This document shows, in pieces, positions 32,116 through 42,061 of a stretch of 64,000 bases of DNA. Positions within the stretch are counted from its first letter, which is position 1; each line of letters starts with the position of its first letter. The stretch is taken from the NCBI RefSeq assembly GCF_014635665.1, contig NZ_BMDG01000012.1, positions 62,001 through 126,000 on the forward strand, read 5' to 3'. Both the position numbers and the translations under genes were made by a program. Origin of the DNA: Isoptericola cucumis. Its GTDB lineage: Bacteria > Actinomycetota > Actinomycetes > Actinomycetales > Cellulomonadaceae. A model generated the notes under the pieces. The model did no database searches. It saw only the letters and a list, made by a program, of their open reading frames with translations, and was not told the origin of the DNA.

Positions 32116-33369
32116 TCAGTCCAGCGGGTCCCGGGCGATGGGGCAGGTCATGCAGTGCCCGCCGCCGCGGCCGCGGCCGAGCTCGGCGCCGACGATGGTG
32201 ATGACCTCCACGCCGGCCCGGCGCAGCGCGGCGTTCGTCAGGGTGTTGCGGTCGTAGGTGAAGACGACGCCCGGCTCGAGCGCGACGGCGTTGTTCCCCG
32301 AGTCCCACTGCTGGCGCTCGGAGGCGTACACGTCGCCCGCCGTCTCGACGACCCGCAGCCGGGGCAGCCCCATGGCGCGCGCCACGACGTCGACGAAGGG
32401 TGTGTCCCCCTCGTCGGTGACCTCCACGCCGGGCGCCCGGTCGCTCGGTCGCAGGGTGAACGTGCGGATGCCGTCGACGATGTCGGGGTGCACGGTCACG
32501 AGGTCCCGGTCGGCGAACGTGAAGACGGTGTCCAGGTGCATCGCCGCGCGCAGGCGCGGCATCCCGGCCACGACGACCTGCTCGGCGGCGCCCGCGTCGA
32601 ACAGCGCCTTCGCAAGCTGCGTGATGCCCTGCCGCGAGCTGCGCTCGCTCATCCCGACCAGCACGACGCCGCCGCCGACCGGCATGACGTCCCCGCCCTC
32701 GATCGTCGCCTGCGCCCAGTCCTGCTCCGGGTCGCCCCACCACACCGGCGAGCCGGCGTACTCGGGGTGGAACGAGTAGATCGCCTTCATCAGCAGCGTC
32801 TCGTCCTTGCGCGCCGGCCAGTACAGCGGGTTGAGCGTCAGCCCGCCGTAGATCCAGCAGGTGGTGTCGCGCGTGTACAGGGTGTTGGGCAGCGGCGGCA
32901 GCAGGTACTCCCGCGCCCCCGTCGACTCCCGGGCCAGCGTGACGTAGTCGGTGCGGAAGTCGGCGGGCAGGTCGTGGGTCGACAGACCGCCGATCAGGAC
33001 GCGCGCGAGCTCCTTCTCCGCCAGCGAGTCGAGGTAGGTGCGGGTGGGCTCGAGGAGGCCGAGGCCCACCCGGTTCGGCACGACCTTGCGGTCCAGGAGC
33101 CAGGTGCGGGCGTCCGGGATCGCCATCGTCTGGGCGAGCAGGTCGTGCAGCTCGACCACCTCCACGCCCCGGTTGGTGAGCTTGTTGACGAAGTCCAGGT
33201 GGTCGCGCTGCGCGTTCTCCACCCACATGACGTCGTCGAACAGCAGGTCGTCGGAGTTCGACGGCGTCAGCCGCTCGTGCGCCAGCCCGGGCGAGCACAC
33301 CAGGACCTTGCGCAGGCGGCCCACCTCGGAGTGGACGCCGTGGGCGGTGACGGTGGGGACGGCGGTCAT
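32116..33369 (-). CDS. arcA: Arginine deiminase
   Basis: 417-residue enzyme hydrolysing L-arginine to citrulline and ammonia, first step of the deiminase pathway. The nucleophile is C406 in [34 protein letters not shown] and [11 protein letters not shown] are the standard conserved blocks, and length is typical. ATG 33369 is chosen because the protein starts at the family's N-terminus ([17 protein letters not shown]) and AAAGG lies upstream. It follows arcD with 17 bases between them. Ornithine carbamoyltransferase and carbamate kinase are not adjacent, so ATP production through the pathway depends on genes elsewhere; alternatively the pair mainly serves acid or ammonia balance. Confidence 0.96.
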   Translation of the reverse strand: MTAVPTVTAHGVHSEVGRLRKVLVCSPGLAHERLTPSNSDDLLFDDVMWVENAQRDHLDFVNKLTNRGVEVVELHDLLAQTMAIPDARTWLLDRKVVPNRVGLGLLEPTRTYLDSLAEKELARVLIGGLSTHDLPADFRTDYVTLARESTGAREYLLPPLPNTLYTRDTTCWIYGGLTLNPLYWPARKDETLLMKAIYSFHPEYAGSPVWWGDPEQDWAQATIEGGDVMPVGGGVVLVGMSERSSRQGITQLAKALFDAGAAEQVVVAGMPRLRAAMHLDTVFTFADRDLVTVHPDIVDGIRTFTLRPSDRAPGVEVTDEGDTPFVDVVARAMGLPRLRVVETAGDVYASERQQWDSGNNAVALEPGVVFTYDRNTLTNAALRRAGVEVITIVGAELGRGRGGGHCMTCPIARDPLD

Positions 33370-33386
33370 GGTGCCAACCTTTCGTG

Positions 33387-34826
33387 TCAGATCGAGACCC
33401 AGCCTGCGGAGAGACCGACCACGCCGAGCACGGCGACGGCCACGGCCACGAGGAACAGGACGAGCTCGGCCGGCGAGAACACCCGCCGGCCCTGCTCGCG
33501 TCGGGTCATGGCGAACAGGATCGTCGCGGGCGCGTAGAAGAGGAACGAGACCAGCACGAGGTCCAGGCCGGCGGCGAAGACCAGGAACGCGGTGTAGGCC
33601 GTCGCGAGCAACGCGACCACCATGTCCCCGCGCAGCGTCGAGGGCGCGGCGCCGTCGTACGTCTCCCGGGTGGCGCGCAGCTTCAGCGCGTACAGGGTCG
33701 CGAGGAGGAACGGGATGAGCGTCATGACGGCGGTCATGTCGAGCGCGAAGTCGAACGCGTCCTCGGAGAAGTAGGTGAGGACCAGCACCACCTGCGACAG
33801 CGAGGTGCTCAGCAGCAGCGCGTTGACGGGCACGTCGCGGTCCGTCTGCCGGGCGAGGAAGCGCGGCATGTCGCGGTCCTTGGCGGCGACGAACAGCACC
33901 TCGGCGGCCATCAACGTCCAGGCCAGGTACGCGCCGAGCACCGAGATGATGAGGCCGACGCCGACGAAGACGCTGCCCCACTCGCCGACGGCCGCCTCGA
34001 GCACCCCCGCCATCGACGGCTGGCGCAGCTCGGCGATCTCGGCCATCGGCATGATGCCGTAGGACACGATCGTCACCGACGCGAAGATGGCGAACACGCT
34101 CACGAAGCCCAGGATCGTGGCCTTTCCGACGTCCTCGCGACGCTTCGCGTGCCGGGAGTAGACGCTCGCGCCCTCGACCCCGAGGAACACGAACACCGTC
34201 ACCAGCATGGTGCCGCGCACCTGGTCGAACAGGCTCCCGGCGTAGTCGGCGCCGGCCCAGTTCTCCGCGAAGGCGCTCGGGTCGAAGACGAACAGCGCCA
34301 GCAGGACGAAGACCACGATCGGGATGACCTTGGCGACGGTGACGATCCGGTTGATCGCCGTCGCTTCCTTGATCCCGCGTCGCACGAGCAGGAAGAACAG
34401 CCAGAGGCCGACGGTGGAGAGCGCGAGGGCGAGCACGGTGTCCCCGGCACCCAGCGCCGGGACCCACTCGCCCAGCGTCGACATGATGAGCACCCAGTAG
34501 GTGACGTTGCCGACGCACGCGCTGGCCCAGTAGCCGGCGGCGGCGAAGAACCCGGTGTACTCGCCGAACCCCGCCTTCGCGTAGGCGTAGACGCCGGCGT
34601 CGAGCTCGGGCTTGCGCATCGCGAGGCGCTGGAACACGAACGCCAGCATCAGCATGCCCGCGCCGGCCACCACCCACGCGATGAGGGCGCCCATGACGCC
34701 CGTCTCCTGCGCGAAGCGCCGCGGCAGCGAGAACACCCCCGCGCCGACCATCGACCCCACGACCATCGCGGTGAGGGTGAACAGCGAGACCTTGGTTGTG
34801 GTGCTGGCGACGTCCTGGCTGCTCAC
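33387..34826 (-). CDS. arcD: Arginine/ornithine antiporter (APC family)
   Basis: 479-residue amino-acid antiporter with twelve or more helices. It shows the basic amino-acid/polyamine antiporter opening [26 protein letters not shown] and the conserved [24 protein letters not shown]. It would exchange external arginine for ornithine or citrulline. The GTG at 34826 is preceded by GGAGG at somewhat long spacing. Because arcA follows after 17 bases, the two form an operon and the specific assignment as arginine antiporter rests on that context. Confidence 0.9.
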   Translation of the reverse strand: MSSQDVASTTTKVSLFTLTAMVVGSMVGAGVFSLPRRFAQETGVMGALIAWVVAGAGMLMLAFVFQRLAMRKPELDAGVYAYAKAGFGEYTGFFAAAGYWASACVGNVTYWVLIMSTLGEWVPALGAGDTVLALALSTVGLWLFFLLVRRGIKEATAINRIVTVAKVIPIVVFVLLALFVFDPSAFAENWAGADYAGSLFDQVRGTMLVTVFVFLGVEGASVYSRHAKRREDVGKATILGFVSVFAIFASVTIVSYGIMPMAEIAELRQPSMAGVLEAAVGEWGSVFVGVGLIISVLGAYLAWTLMAAEVLFVAAKDRDMPRFLARQTDRDVPVNALLLSTSLSQVVLVLTYFSEDAFDFALDMTAVMTLIPFLLATLYALKLRATRETYDGAAPSTLRGDMVVALLATAYTAFLVFAAGLDLVLVSFLFYAPATILFAMTRREQGRRVFSPAELVLFLVAVAVAVLGVVGLSAGWVSI

Positions 34827-34919
34827 TGGCTATCGCGCCTCCGATCGGGTCCGTCACGATGCTGGCACGACGACGCCGGTCGTGCGCGGCGAGCCGTCGT
34901 CGGCCGCACTGCCGACGGT

Positions 34920-35291
34920 TCAGAGCGGAGGGTGCCGCCAGTCCTCGTCGAAGTCCGGGTGCTCGGCGTACGCGAGCGCGAGAGTGCGCAGCATGCGGTC
35001 GCCGACGAAGGCGACGCCGCTGTCCTCTCTCGCGTTGACGGTGCGGTCGAGGTCGACCGTCATGTCGAGCCCCGTGGCCTCGTACGCCAGCTCCACGAGG
35101 TGCCGCTTGGCCGCGACCTCGGCCAGGACCCGGCGCGGGGTGAGCTCCCAGTCGCCCGACCGGGCCAGCGGGGTGTCGAGCGTCGGCCGTGCCGGGGTCC
35201 CGGCGGCGCGCGACGCGGGCGGGTCGAGCAGCGCGAGGACCGCGGCCTCGTCCTCGGCGATCCGGGCGAGAAGGAACTGGGTCAGCGTCAT
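34920..35291 (-). CDS. DUF6221 family protein
   Basis: 123-residue actinobacterial protein of unknown function matching DUF6221: [17 protein letters not shown] at the N-terminus, [20 protein letters not shown] in the middle and [23 protein letters not shown] at the end. Mostly helical, no signal peptide and no cysteines. Its ATG overlaps the stop of the P-type ATPase gene by 4 bases, so it is co-translated with it, which is an unusual neighbour for this family and hints at an accessory role, though none is known. Confidence 0.82.
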   Translation of the reverse strand: MTLTQFLLARIAEDEAAVLALLDPPASRAAGTPARPTLDTPLARSGDWELTPRRVLAEVAAKRHLVELAYEATGLDMTVDLDRTVNAREDSGVAFVGDRMLRTLALAYAEHPDFDEDWRHPPL

Positions 35292-38089
35292 GGGTGCACC
35301 TTCGCACCGCGCGCGGCCGCACGGCGCGGTCGCAGGCGTCGCGCCCCCGCCGCCTTGGCGACCTCGACGAGCAGGAAGACGACGACCGCCAGGCCGAGGG
35401 TCTTGGCCCACTCGTCCAGCCCGATGGGCGCGGAGTCGAACCAGTCGTGCATGAACGGCGCGTAGACGAACACGCACTGCAGCGCGACGAGGCTCGCGGC
35501 GGAGATCCACACGACCCGGTTCCCGCGCAGCACGTCCAGGGTGAGGCTCGAGCGGTTCAGGAAGCGGCAGTTGAACAGGTACGCGAGCTGGCCCAGGGCG
35601 AGCATCGTGACGGCCGTCGTCTGCGCCTCGGCGAGCGGCGCGCCCTGTGCGCGCTCGGCATAGAAGGCGAACATCGTCGCGCCGCCGATGAGCAGCGACA
35701 CCACGACGATCCGCCGCAGGAAGACGGCGTCGAGGATGCTCGCCGCCGGGTCGCGCGGCGGTCGCGACATGACGTCCGGCTCCGCGCGCTCGTACGCCAG
35801 GCCGAGCGACAGCGTGACGGCGGTGATCATGTTGATCCACAGCACCTGGACGGGCGCGAGCGGCAGCGTCAGGCCGAACAGGACGGCGACGAGGATGACC
35901 AGCGACTGCGCGCCGTTCGTCGGCAGGAGGAAGAGCACGGACTTGCGGATGTTGTCGTAGATCCGCCGCCCCTCCTCCACGGCCCGCTCGATGGTGGCGA
36001 AGTTGTCGTCGGCGAGCACCACCTCGGCGGCCTCCTTGGTCGCCTCGGTGCCCTTGATGCCCATCGCGACGCCCACGTCGGCCTGCGTGAGGGCGGGCGC
36101 GTCGTTGACGCCGTCGCCCGTCATGGACACGACCTCGCCGTGCGCCTGCAGCGCCGACACGATGCGGATCTTGTGCTCCGGGCTGGTGCGCGCGTACACG
36201 TCGACGTCCCGCACGACGGCGCGCAGCTGCTCGGTGGACATCGCCTCCAGCTCGGGCCCGGTGAGCACGGCGGGGGCGTCGGGCGAGCCGGGCTGCCCGT
36301 CGACGATCCCCATCTCGCGGCCGATCGCGACGGCGGTGCCGGCGTGGTCGCCGGTGATCATCTTGACGCGGATGCCGGCGTCGCGGCACTGCGCGATCGC
36401 GGCGACCGCCTCCGGCCGCGGCGGGTCGACGATGCCGACCAGCCCGCACAGCTCGAGGCCGCCCGCCACGTCGTCGGCGTCGAGCGTCGTCGTCCCGTCG
36501 TCGGCACGGCGCCGAGCCGCCGCGAGGACCCGCAGGCCCTGCCCGCCCAGCTCGTCGATCCGCCGCTCCCACAGGGCGCGGTCGAGCGGCTCGGACGTCC
36601 CGGACGGCGAGGTCTGCGTGGCGCAGCGGTCGAGCACGCGGTCCGGCGCGCCCTTGAGGTGCACGTCCAGCGTGCCGTCCGGGCCGCGGTCGAGGGTGGC
36701 CATGAACTTGTTCTCGGACTCGAACGGCACGACGGCGACGCGCGTCCAGCCCTGCGTGGCCACGCCGGCCTTCATGCCGAGCGAGCGGACCGCGCCCTCC
36801 GTCGGCTCCCCGACGAGCCGCCAGCCGCCGTCGCCCCCGGCGTCGCCGCCGCCGTCCCCGGCCGCACCCGCCCGCACGATCCGCGCGTCGTTGCACAGCA
36901 TCATGGCGGTCGCGACGGCGGCGAGGTCCGGGTCGTCGGCCAGGTCGGCGTGCCGGCCCTCGGCGGTGACCTCGCCCTCGGGCGCGTAGCCGACGCCGGC
37001 CACGGCGAACGTCCGCCCCGCGGTGACGACGGTCCGCGCCGTCATCTCGTTCTTCGTCAGCGTGCCGGTCTTGTCGGAGCAGATGGTCGTGACGGACCCC
37101 AGCGTCTCGACCGCCGGCAGCTTGCGGGTGATGGCGCGGCGGCGCGCCATCTGCTGCACCCCGAGGGCGAGGGTGATCGTCACCAGGGCGGGCAGGCCCT
37201 CGGGCACGGCCGCCACGGCGAAGCCGATCGACGCCGAGACCAGCTCCGGCACGGAGAAGTCGTGCACCAGGCGGCCCACGAGCACCATGACCACGGCCAT
37301 GGCCAGGATGAGGACGGCGAGCGCCTTGCCGAACTTGTCGAGCTGCCGCGTGAGCGGCGTCTCCAGGCTGCTGACCTCGGAGATCATCGTCTGGATGCGG
37401 CCGATCTCCGTCGCCTCGCCGGTCGCGGTGACGACCCCGGTGCCCTGCCCTGCCGCGACGAGCGTGCCCGAGAACAGCATGCTCGTGCGGTCGCCCACCC
37501 CGGCGTCGGCGCCGACGGCCTCGACCCGCTTGGTCGCCGCGACCGACTCGCCGGTGAGCGCCGACTCCTCGACCCGCAGGTTCGTCGCCTGCAGCAGCCG
37601 CACGTCGGCGGGCACCTTGTCGCCCGACCGCACGCGCACGACGTCGCCGGGCACCACGTCGTCCGCGTCGACGCGCGCCCAGGCGCCGTCGCGCCGCGCC
37701 TCGGCGTGCACCGACAGCATCTGCCGGATGCCGTCGAGCGCGCTCTCCGCGCGGCCCTCCTGGACGAAGCCGATGGCCGCGTTGATGACGGCGACGGCGA
37801 GGATCACCGTGAAGTCGACCCAGTCGCCGAGGATCGCCTTGAGCACCGCGGAGACGAGCAGGATGTAGATGAGGATGTCGTCGAAGTGCACGGCGATCCG
37901 CTTCCACAGCGGGTCGCGCTCCGGCGGCGGCAGCCGGTTCGGGCCCACCCGTCCCAGGCGCTCGGCGGCGTCCGCCGAGGTCAGCCCGCCGCCGGTCGTG
38001 CCCAGCGCGCGGAGGACGTCGTCCGGCGGCTGCGACCAGGGGGCGGACGGGACGGCGGTCGCCGTGTCGGCGCGGCCGCCCACGCTCAT
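35288..38089 (-). CDS. P2-type cation-transporting ATPase (Ca2+-ATPase-like)
   Basis: 933-residue P-type ATPase with all core motifs: actuator TGES (179-182), PEGLP in helix M4 (296-300), phosphorylation DKTGTLT with D339, nucleotide-binding and hinge segment [11 protein letters not shown], and an N-terminal cation-ATPase domain ([22 protein letters not shown]). PEGLP and overall length indicate type IIA/IIB, exporting Ca2+ or a similar divalent cation rather than a heavy metal (no CPC motif). It overlaps the GlsB-like gene upstream and the DUF6221 gene downstream by 4 bases each, forming a three-gene translationally coupled unit. Confidence 0.93.
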   Translation of the reverse strand: MSVGGRADTATAVPSAPWSQPPDDVLRALGTTGGGLTSADAAERLGRVGPNRLPPPERDPLWKRIAVHFDDILIYILLVSAVLKAILGDWVDFTVILAVAVINAAIGFVQEGRAESALDGIRQMLSVHAEARRDGAWARVDADDVVPGDVVRVRSGDKVPADVRLLQATNLRVEESALTGESVAATKRVEAVGADAGVGDRTSMLFSGTLVAAGQGTGVVTATGEATEIGRIQTMISEVSSLETPLTRQLDKFGKALAVLILAMAVVMVLVGRLVHDFSVPELVSASIGFAVAAVPEGLPALVTITLALGVQQMARRRAITRKLPAVETLGSVTTICSDKTGTLTKNEMTARTVVTAGRTFAVAGVGYAPEGEVTAEGRHADLADDPDLAAVATAMMLCNDARIVRAGAAGDGGGDAGGDGGWRLVGEPTEGAVRSLGMKAGVATQGWTRVAVVPFESENKFMATLDRGPDGTLDVHLKGAPDRVLDRCATQTSPSGTSEPLDRALWERRIDELGGQGLRVLAAARRRADDGTTTLDADDVAGGLELCGLVGIVDPPRPEAVAAIAQCRDAGIRVKMITGDHAGTAVAIGREMGIVDGQPGSPDAPAVLTGPELEAMSTEQLRAVVRDVDVYARTSPEHKIRIVSALQAHGEVVSMTGDGVNDAPALTQADVGVAMGIKGTEATKEAAEVVLADDNFATIERAVEEGRRIYDNIRKSVLFLLPTNGAQSLVILVAVLFGLTLPLAPVQVLWINMITAVTLSLGLAYERAEPDVMSRPPRDPAASILDAVFLRRIVVVSLLIGGATMFAFYAERAQGAPLAEAQTTAVTMLALGQLAYLFNCRFLNRSSLTLDVLRGNRVVWISAASLVALQCVFVYAPFMHDWFDSAPIGLDEWAKTLGLAVVVFLLVEVAKAAGARRLRPRRAAARGAKVHP

Positions 38090-38355
38090 TCGGCCTTGCG
38101 GCCGGACGCCCCCGCCACGATCGACACCCCGATCGCGGCGAGAACCACCTGGAAGGCCAGCTCGATCCAGTCGATGCCGCCCGTGTCCTTCACGCCGACG
38201 AGGTCGGCGATCCAGGTGCCGAGCAGCGCGGCCACGATGCCCACGATGATCGTCACCAGGATCGAGATGTTCTGCCGCCCCCTCAGCACGAGTCGGCCCA
38301 GGGCGCCGATGATGGCGCCGATGATGATCGCGGTGATGATGCCGGACACGGTCAT
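38086..38355 (-). CDS. GlsB/YeaQ/YmgE-type stress-response membrane protein
   Basis: 89-residue protein with three short helices and the repeated Gly-rich motif of the family (IITAIIIGAIIGALGRLVLRG, VGIVAALLGTWIADLVG). Members are general-stress or envelope-stress proteins of unknown mechanism, earlier called transglycosylase-associated. GAAGGGG upstream of ATG 38355 fixes the start. A TAGATT -10-like hexamer lies at 38400-38395. It leads the operon with the Ca2+-type ATPase, hinting that the cation pump is stress-induced; that link is inference. Confidence 0.9.
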   Translation of the reverse strand: MTVSGIITAIIIGAIIGALGRLVLRGRQNISILVTIIVGIVAALLGTWIADLVGVKDTGGIDWIELAFQVVLAAIGVSIVAGASGRKAE

Positions 38356-38506
38356 GGTGCTGCCCCTTCCGTCGACCGGTGGTGCGGTTCCTCGAATCTA
38401 GGTCGGCTCACCGCGCGCCGCACGGCGGACGGGGTGGACGGCGCGTGCCCCGCAGTGGAAGCGGTGGAAGCATGGTCGGCACCCGCTACGTCACCGAAGG
38501 GGAGCC

Positions 38507-39466
38507 ATGCGCATCTTCGGTCGCGACCGCGCCGACGCCTTCCAGAGCAAGGTCGCCGCTGTGTCGGGGGCAGGTTCGGGCATCGGGCGGGCACTCGCGC
38601 TCGGCCTCGCGGCCCGAGGGGCCGGCGTCGCGGTGTCGGACGTCGACGCCCGCGGGCTGCAGGGGACCACGGACCTGCTGCGCGCGCAGAGCACCGACCC
38701 GCACTCCGCCGTCGTGGACGTGGCCGACGAGACGGAGGTCGCGGCCTGGGCGGCCGAGGTGGCCGAGCACTTCGGGGTGGTGCATCAGGTGTACAACAAC
38801 GCGGGTGTCGGGGCACCGATGTCGTCGGTGGCCGACACGCCTCCCGCCGTCTACGCGCGGCTGCTGGGCATCAACCTGTGGGGCGTGATCCACGGGACCC
38901 GGGCGTTCCTGCCGCACGTGATCGCGTCGGGCGACGGACACGTGGTCAACATGTCCAGCCTGCACGGGCTGGTCGCGCAGCCGAACCTGTCGGCATACGT
39001 CACCACCAAGTTCGCCGTGCGCGGCTTCACGGAGACGCTGCGCACGGAGATGCTGCGCGCCGATCTGCCCGTGCGCGTCACAGCCGTCTACCCCGCCGGG
39101 GTCGCGACCAACATCGCGCACCACGCCAAGGTGACGGCCCTCGCCGACCTGCGTGCCGAGGCCGCCGGCGCTCCCGGTGGGCCGGCCGGCGGGGGCCGGG
39201 AGGCGGCGATCGAGAGCGAAGCCGCCGCCTTCGGCGCGCTGCTCACCACCTCGGCCGACACCGCGGCCAGCGCCATCCTGACCGGGGTCGCGAAGGGACG
39301 GGCCCGGGTGCTGGTGGGCGAGGCCCGTCAGCTCGACGCGCTGGCCCGGCTGCTGCCGTCGGCCTCCGCGCGGCTGATGGTCGCGTTCGACCGCAAGACC
39401 TTCGGATCGAGCTCGACCGGCGGCGATGCCCGACGTCGTCAGCGGCGCTCCGGGCCCTGCCCGTAG
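38507..39466 (+). CDS. Short-chain dehydrogenase/reductase
   Basis: 319-residue classical SDR. Cofactor motif GAGSGIG (residues 21-27, preceded by Ser rather than Thr), D-V-D at the end of the second strand favouring NAD or an acidic selector (SDVDARG), NNAG at 97-100, and the catalytic S151 (MSSLHG), Y164 and K168 (SAYVTTKFA). It carries a C-terminal extension of about 60 residues beyond the usual 250, ending in an Arg/Gln-rich tail. GAAGGGGAG precedes the ATG. Substrate unknown. Its 3' end overlaps the convergent rpmE2 gene by 28 bases. Confidence 0.9.
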   Translation: MRIFGRDRADAFQSKVAAVSGAGSGIGRALALGLAARGAGVAVSDVDARGLQGTTDLLRAQSTDPHSAVVDVADETEVAAWAAEVAEHFGVVHQVYNNAGVGAPMSSVADTPPAVYARLLGINLWGVIHGTRAFLPHVIASGDGHVVNMSSLHGLVAQPNLSAYVTTKFAVRGFTETLRTEMLRADLPVRVTAVYPAGVATNIAHHAKVTALADLRAEAAGAPGGPAGGGREAAIESEAAAFGALLTTSADTAASAILTGVAKGRARVLVGEARQLDALARLLPSASARLMVAFDRKTFGSSSTGGDARRRQRRSGPCP

Positions 39467-39723
39467 CGGCGGCGGAACTTCTCGACGCGGCCGGCGGTGT
39501 CGACGACGCGGGACGCCCCGGTCCAGAACGGGTGGCTGACGCTCGAGATCTCGACGTCGACCACCGGGTACGTGTTGCCGTCCTCCCACTCGACCGTCCG
39601 GGCGGGGCGGCCGGGGCCGGAGGCGGCGTCGCCGGCCAGCGTGGAACGCGTGAGGAACGCGGTGCCCGCGCTGGTGTCGCGGAAGACGACGGGGCCGTAC
39701 GTGGGGTGGATGTTCTGCTGCAT
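39439..39723 (-). CDS. rpmE2: Ribosomal protein L31 type B (zinc-independent)
   Basis: 94-residue L31 paralogue, opening with [16 protein letters not shown] and containing [13 protein letters not shown]. It has no cysteine, so it lacks the zinc ribbon of the housekeeping L31 and belongs to the C-minus type induced under zinc starvation to free zinc from ribosomes. GAGGAG precedes its ATG. It is cotranscribed after the equally cysteine-free L33, 44 bases upstream, behind a Zur-like box. An insertion ([17 protein letters not shown]) is longer than in most L31B proteins. Confidence 0.95.
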   Translation of the reverse strand: MQQNIHPTYGPVVFRDTSAGTAFLTRSTLAGDAASGPGRPARTVEWEDGNTYPVVDVEISSVSHPFWTGASRVVDTAGRVEKFRRRYGQGPERR

Positions 39724-39767
39724 GGTGCTTCTCCTCTTCGCGTGCTGGACGGGGCCGACGCGGCGCG

Positions 39768-39935
39768 TCAGCGCTCCTCGCGGAACTCGACGTGCCGGTG
39801 CACGACGGGGTCGTACTTGCGCAGCACGACGCGGTCGGGGTCGTTCCGGCGGTTCTTGCGGGTGACGTACGTGAAGCCCGTGCCCGCCGTCGAGCGGAGC
39901 CTGACGATCGGGCGCAGGTCGGTGCGGGTGGCCAT
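39768..39935 (-). CDS. rpmG: Ribosomal protein L33 (zinc-independent)
   Basis: 55-residue L33 ([18 protein letters not shown]...[21 protein letters not shown]) with no cysteines, hence the zinc-free paralogue. The ATG at 39935 follows GAGGAG; further upstream the frame is open but unrelated. First gene of the rpmG-rpmE2 operon, with a TGAGAA-N3-TTCTCA box 26 bases upstream of its start, the arrangement seen for Zur-repressed ribosomal proteins in actinobacteria. Confidence 0.93.
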   Translation of the reverse strand: MATRTDLRPIVRLRSTAGTGFTYVTRKNRRNDPDRVVLRKYDPVVHRHVEFREER

Positions 39936-39960
39936 CCGGCGGCTCCTCGTGCGGTCGAGA

Positions 39961-39975
39961 TGAGAACGCTTCTCA
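39961..39975. promoter_or_regulatory. Zur-like box upstream of rpmG-rpmE2
   Basis: TGAGAACGCTTCTCA is a dyad TGAGAA-N3-TTCTCA with all six arm positions symmetric. It resembles actinobacterial Zur boxes (TGA-A-A-N3-T-T-TCA type) and precedes zinc-free ribosomal protein genes. It also lies 145 bases upstream of nhaA on the other strand. Confidence 0.65.
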
Positions 39976-40119
39976 CCTGCCGTCGGGTGCAACCGGCCAC
40001 CCCGCTCGGACATTCCCGGGAACACCCGCACCACGGGCCGACGTTCCCCCGACGGCCGACGGACCAGGAACGACATACGCTCCTGCCGGGCCCGCACCCA
40101 CCACGGACGGGAGGCACGC

Positions 40120-41943
40120 ATGGCACCACGCGCACTGGTCGAGCGGCTGCGCACCGAGTCGGGCGCCGCGCTGCTGCTCGTGGGCGTCACGGTGCTGGCC
40201 CTCGTCTGGGCGAACTCGCCGCTGTCCGGCGCGTACACCCACCTGTGGGAGACGTCGGTGAACCTGGACGTCGGCGAGCTGCGCTTCGACATGGACCTGC
40301 ACCACTGGGTCAACGACGGGCTCATGGTCCTGTTCTTCTTCGTCATCGGCCTCGAGGTGCGCCAGGAGCTGTCGATCGGTTCCCTGCGCCAGCGCAGCCA
40401 GCGCCTGGTGCCGCTCGTCGCGGGGACCGCCGGGGTGCTCGTGCCCGCGCTCGTCTACCTCGCGGTCGCGGGCGGCGCGGCGCCGCAGGGCTGGGGCGTG
40501 GTCGTCGGCACGGACACGGCCTTCCTGCTGGGCGTCCTCGCGCTGGTCGGCCCGGCGATGTCGAACCAGCTGCGGGTCTTCCTGATGACGCTCACCGTGG
40601 TGGACGACTTCCTCTCGGTGGCGATCATCGGCGTGTTCTACTCCGACGACGTCCGGATCGGGCCGCTGGTGCTGGCCGTCGTGTGCCTGGGCGTGCTGTG
40701 GCTGCTGGGCCGCATGCGCCAGTGGCGCAGCGCGCCGTACGTGGTCGTCATCGTCGTGCTGTGGGGTGCGACGGTGCAGGCGGGCGTCCACCCCTCGATC
40801 GCGGGTATGGTCGCGGGCCTGCTCGTGCCGGCGGCCGTCACCCGGCGGGCGGACGTGCTCCACGCGAAGAGCCTCTTCCGCGCCTACTGGCAGTCCCCGG
40901 ACGCCGCGGGGGCGCGGAACGTCCAGGCAGGGCTGGCCCGGTCCATCTCGGTCAACCATCGCCTGCACGAGGTGCTGCGCGGTCCCGTGTCGCTCGTCGT
41001 GGTCCCGGTGTTCGCGCTGGCCAACGCCGGGATCGACCTGCGCGGGGGCGCGCTCGCCGACGCCCTCGGGTCCGCGATCACCTGGGGCGTCGTCGCCGGC
41101 CTCGTGGTGGGCAAGCTCGTGGGTGTCTCGCTCGGCACCTGGACGGCACTGCGGATGCGGCTCGGGCTGCTGCCGGACGGCGTGGGCCCGGGCAGCGTCC
41201 TGGGCGGCGCCGCGCTCTCCGGCATCGGCTTCACCGTCTCCCTGCTCGTGGTGAACCTCGCGTTCCCCGACCCCGCCGACGCCCAGGCCGCGACGGTCGG
41301 CGTCCTGCTCGCGATGGCGCTCGCCTCGGTCCTGGGCTGGCTGATCTTCACGGTGGCCCGCGTGCGCTGGGGCGAGACGACGGCCGACCTGCCCGTGACG
41401 CTCGCCCCGCCGGTCGACGACGAGCTCGACCACGTCAGGGGCGACCCCGACGCCGCCCACACCGTCGTCGAGTACCTCGACTTCCAGTGCCCGTTCTGCG
41501 CGCGCGTGACCGGGATGAACGTCGAGCTGCACGAGCACTTCGGCGACCGGGTGCGTTACGTGGTGCGCCACCTGCCGCTGCCGGACGTGCACCCGCAGGC
41601 CTTCCTCGCGGCGGTCGCCTCGGAGGCCGCCCACCGCCAGGGCCAGTTCTGGGAGATGCACGACGTGCTGTTCAGCCACCAGTCCCAGCTCGAGCTGGAC
41701 GACCTGCGCGGCTACGCCGCCGACCTCGGTCTCGACCTGGCGCGCTTCGACGCCGACCTGGACGACGAGGAGCTGCACGACCTGGTGCGCGCCCACGCCG
41801 CGAGCGCCGCGGCGAGCGGGGCCCGGGGCACGCCCACGTTCTTCCTCGACGGGCACCGGCACCGCGGGCCGCACGACGCGCGCACGCTGGCGGCCGCGAT
41901 CGAGGCGGCGGAGTCGGACCCCGCCGCCCGCCGCCGGTCCTGA
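40120..41943 (+). CDS. nhaA: Na+/H+ antiporter NhaA fused to a DsbA-like thioredoxin domain
   Basis: 607-residue fusion. Residues about 1-420 are a complete NhaA antiporter: [37 protein letters not shown] and [12 protein letters not shown] with the two essential adjacent aspartates. Residues about 430-600 are a DsbA/thioredoxin-4 domain, [15 protein letters not shown] with CPFC at C457-C460, and the cis-Pro loop GTPTFFL. Such fusions are known in actinobacteria; the thioredoxin part is expected to face one side of the membrane as a dithiol oxidoreductase, partner unknown. GGGAGG precedes the ATG. It lies between two Zur-like boxes, so zinc regulation is possible but unproven. Confidence 0.93.
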   Translation: MAPRALVERLRTESGAALLLVGVTVLALVWANSPLSGAYTHLWETSVNLDVGELRFDMDLHHWVNDGLMVLFFFVIGLEVRQELSIGSLRQRSQRLVPLVAGTAGVLVPALVYLAVAGGAAPQGWGVVVGTDTAFLLGVLALVGPAMSNQLRVFLMTLTVVDDFLSVAIIGVFYSDDVRIGPLVLAVVCLGVLWLLGRMRQWRSAPYVVVIVVLWGATVQAGVHPSIAGMVAGLLVPAAVTRRADVLHAKSLFRAYWQSPDAAGARNVQAGLARSISVNHRLHEVLRGPVSLVVVPVFALANAGIDLRGGALADALGSAITWGVVAGLVVGKLVGVSLGTWTALRMRLGLLPDGVGPGSVLGGAALSGIGFTVSLLVVNLAFPDPADAQAATVGVLLAMALASVLGWLIFTVARVRWGETTADLPVTLAPPVDDELDHVRGDPDAAHTVVEYLDFQCPFCARVTGMNVELHEHFGDRVRYVVRHLPLPDVHPQAFLAAVASEAAHRQGQFWEMHDVLFSHQSQLELDDLRGYAADLGLDLARFDADLDDEELHDLVRAHAASAAASGARGTPTFFLDGHRHRGPHDARTLAAAIEAAESDPAARRRS

Positions 41944-42022
41944 TCCGGTCGGGGTTCCTGGACCGGCCGAACCCGCAGGTCGTGGCGTCGTGCCACGTGG
42001 TCGAGCCGGACGTCGGGACCCT

Positions 42023-42053
42023 TAATGAGAATGGTTCTGATTACTGATACCGT
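42023..42053 (+). promoter_or_regulatory. Zur-like box and leaderless promoter of aztD-aztC
   Basis: TAATGAGAA-N3-TTCTGATTA (42023-42043) is a 21-bp dyad with arms matching at 8 of 9 positions and the TGAGAA-N3-TTCT core of the box at 39961. A -10-like TACCGT follows at 42048-42053, 8 bases before the aztD ATG, with no ribosome binding site. Repression by zinc-loaded Zur would block the promoter directly. Confidence 0.7.
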
Positions 42054-42061
42054 CTGCGACC

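Noticed and set aside
32116-35322. Continuous frame that would make arginine deiminase a 1068-residue protein
   Set aside because: The upstream part overlaps arcD in another frame and has no similarity; the enzyme's normal N-terminus begins at 33369 with a ribosome binding site.
40007-40030. TTCCCGGGAA palindrome near nhaA
   Set aside because: Short, GC-rich and not positioned on a promoter; insufficient to call an operator.
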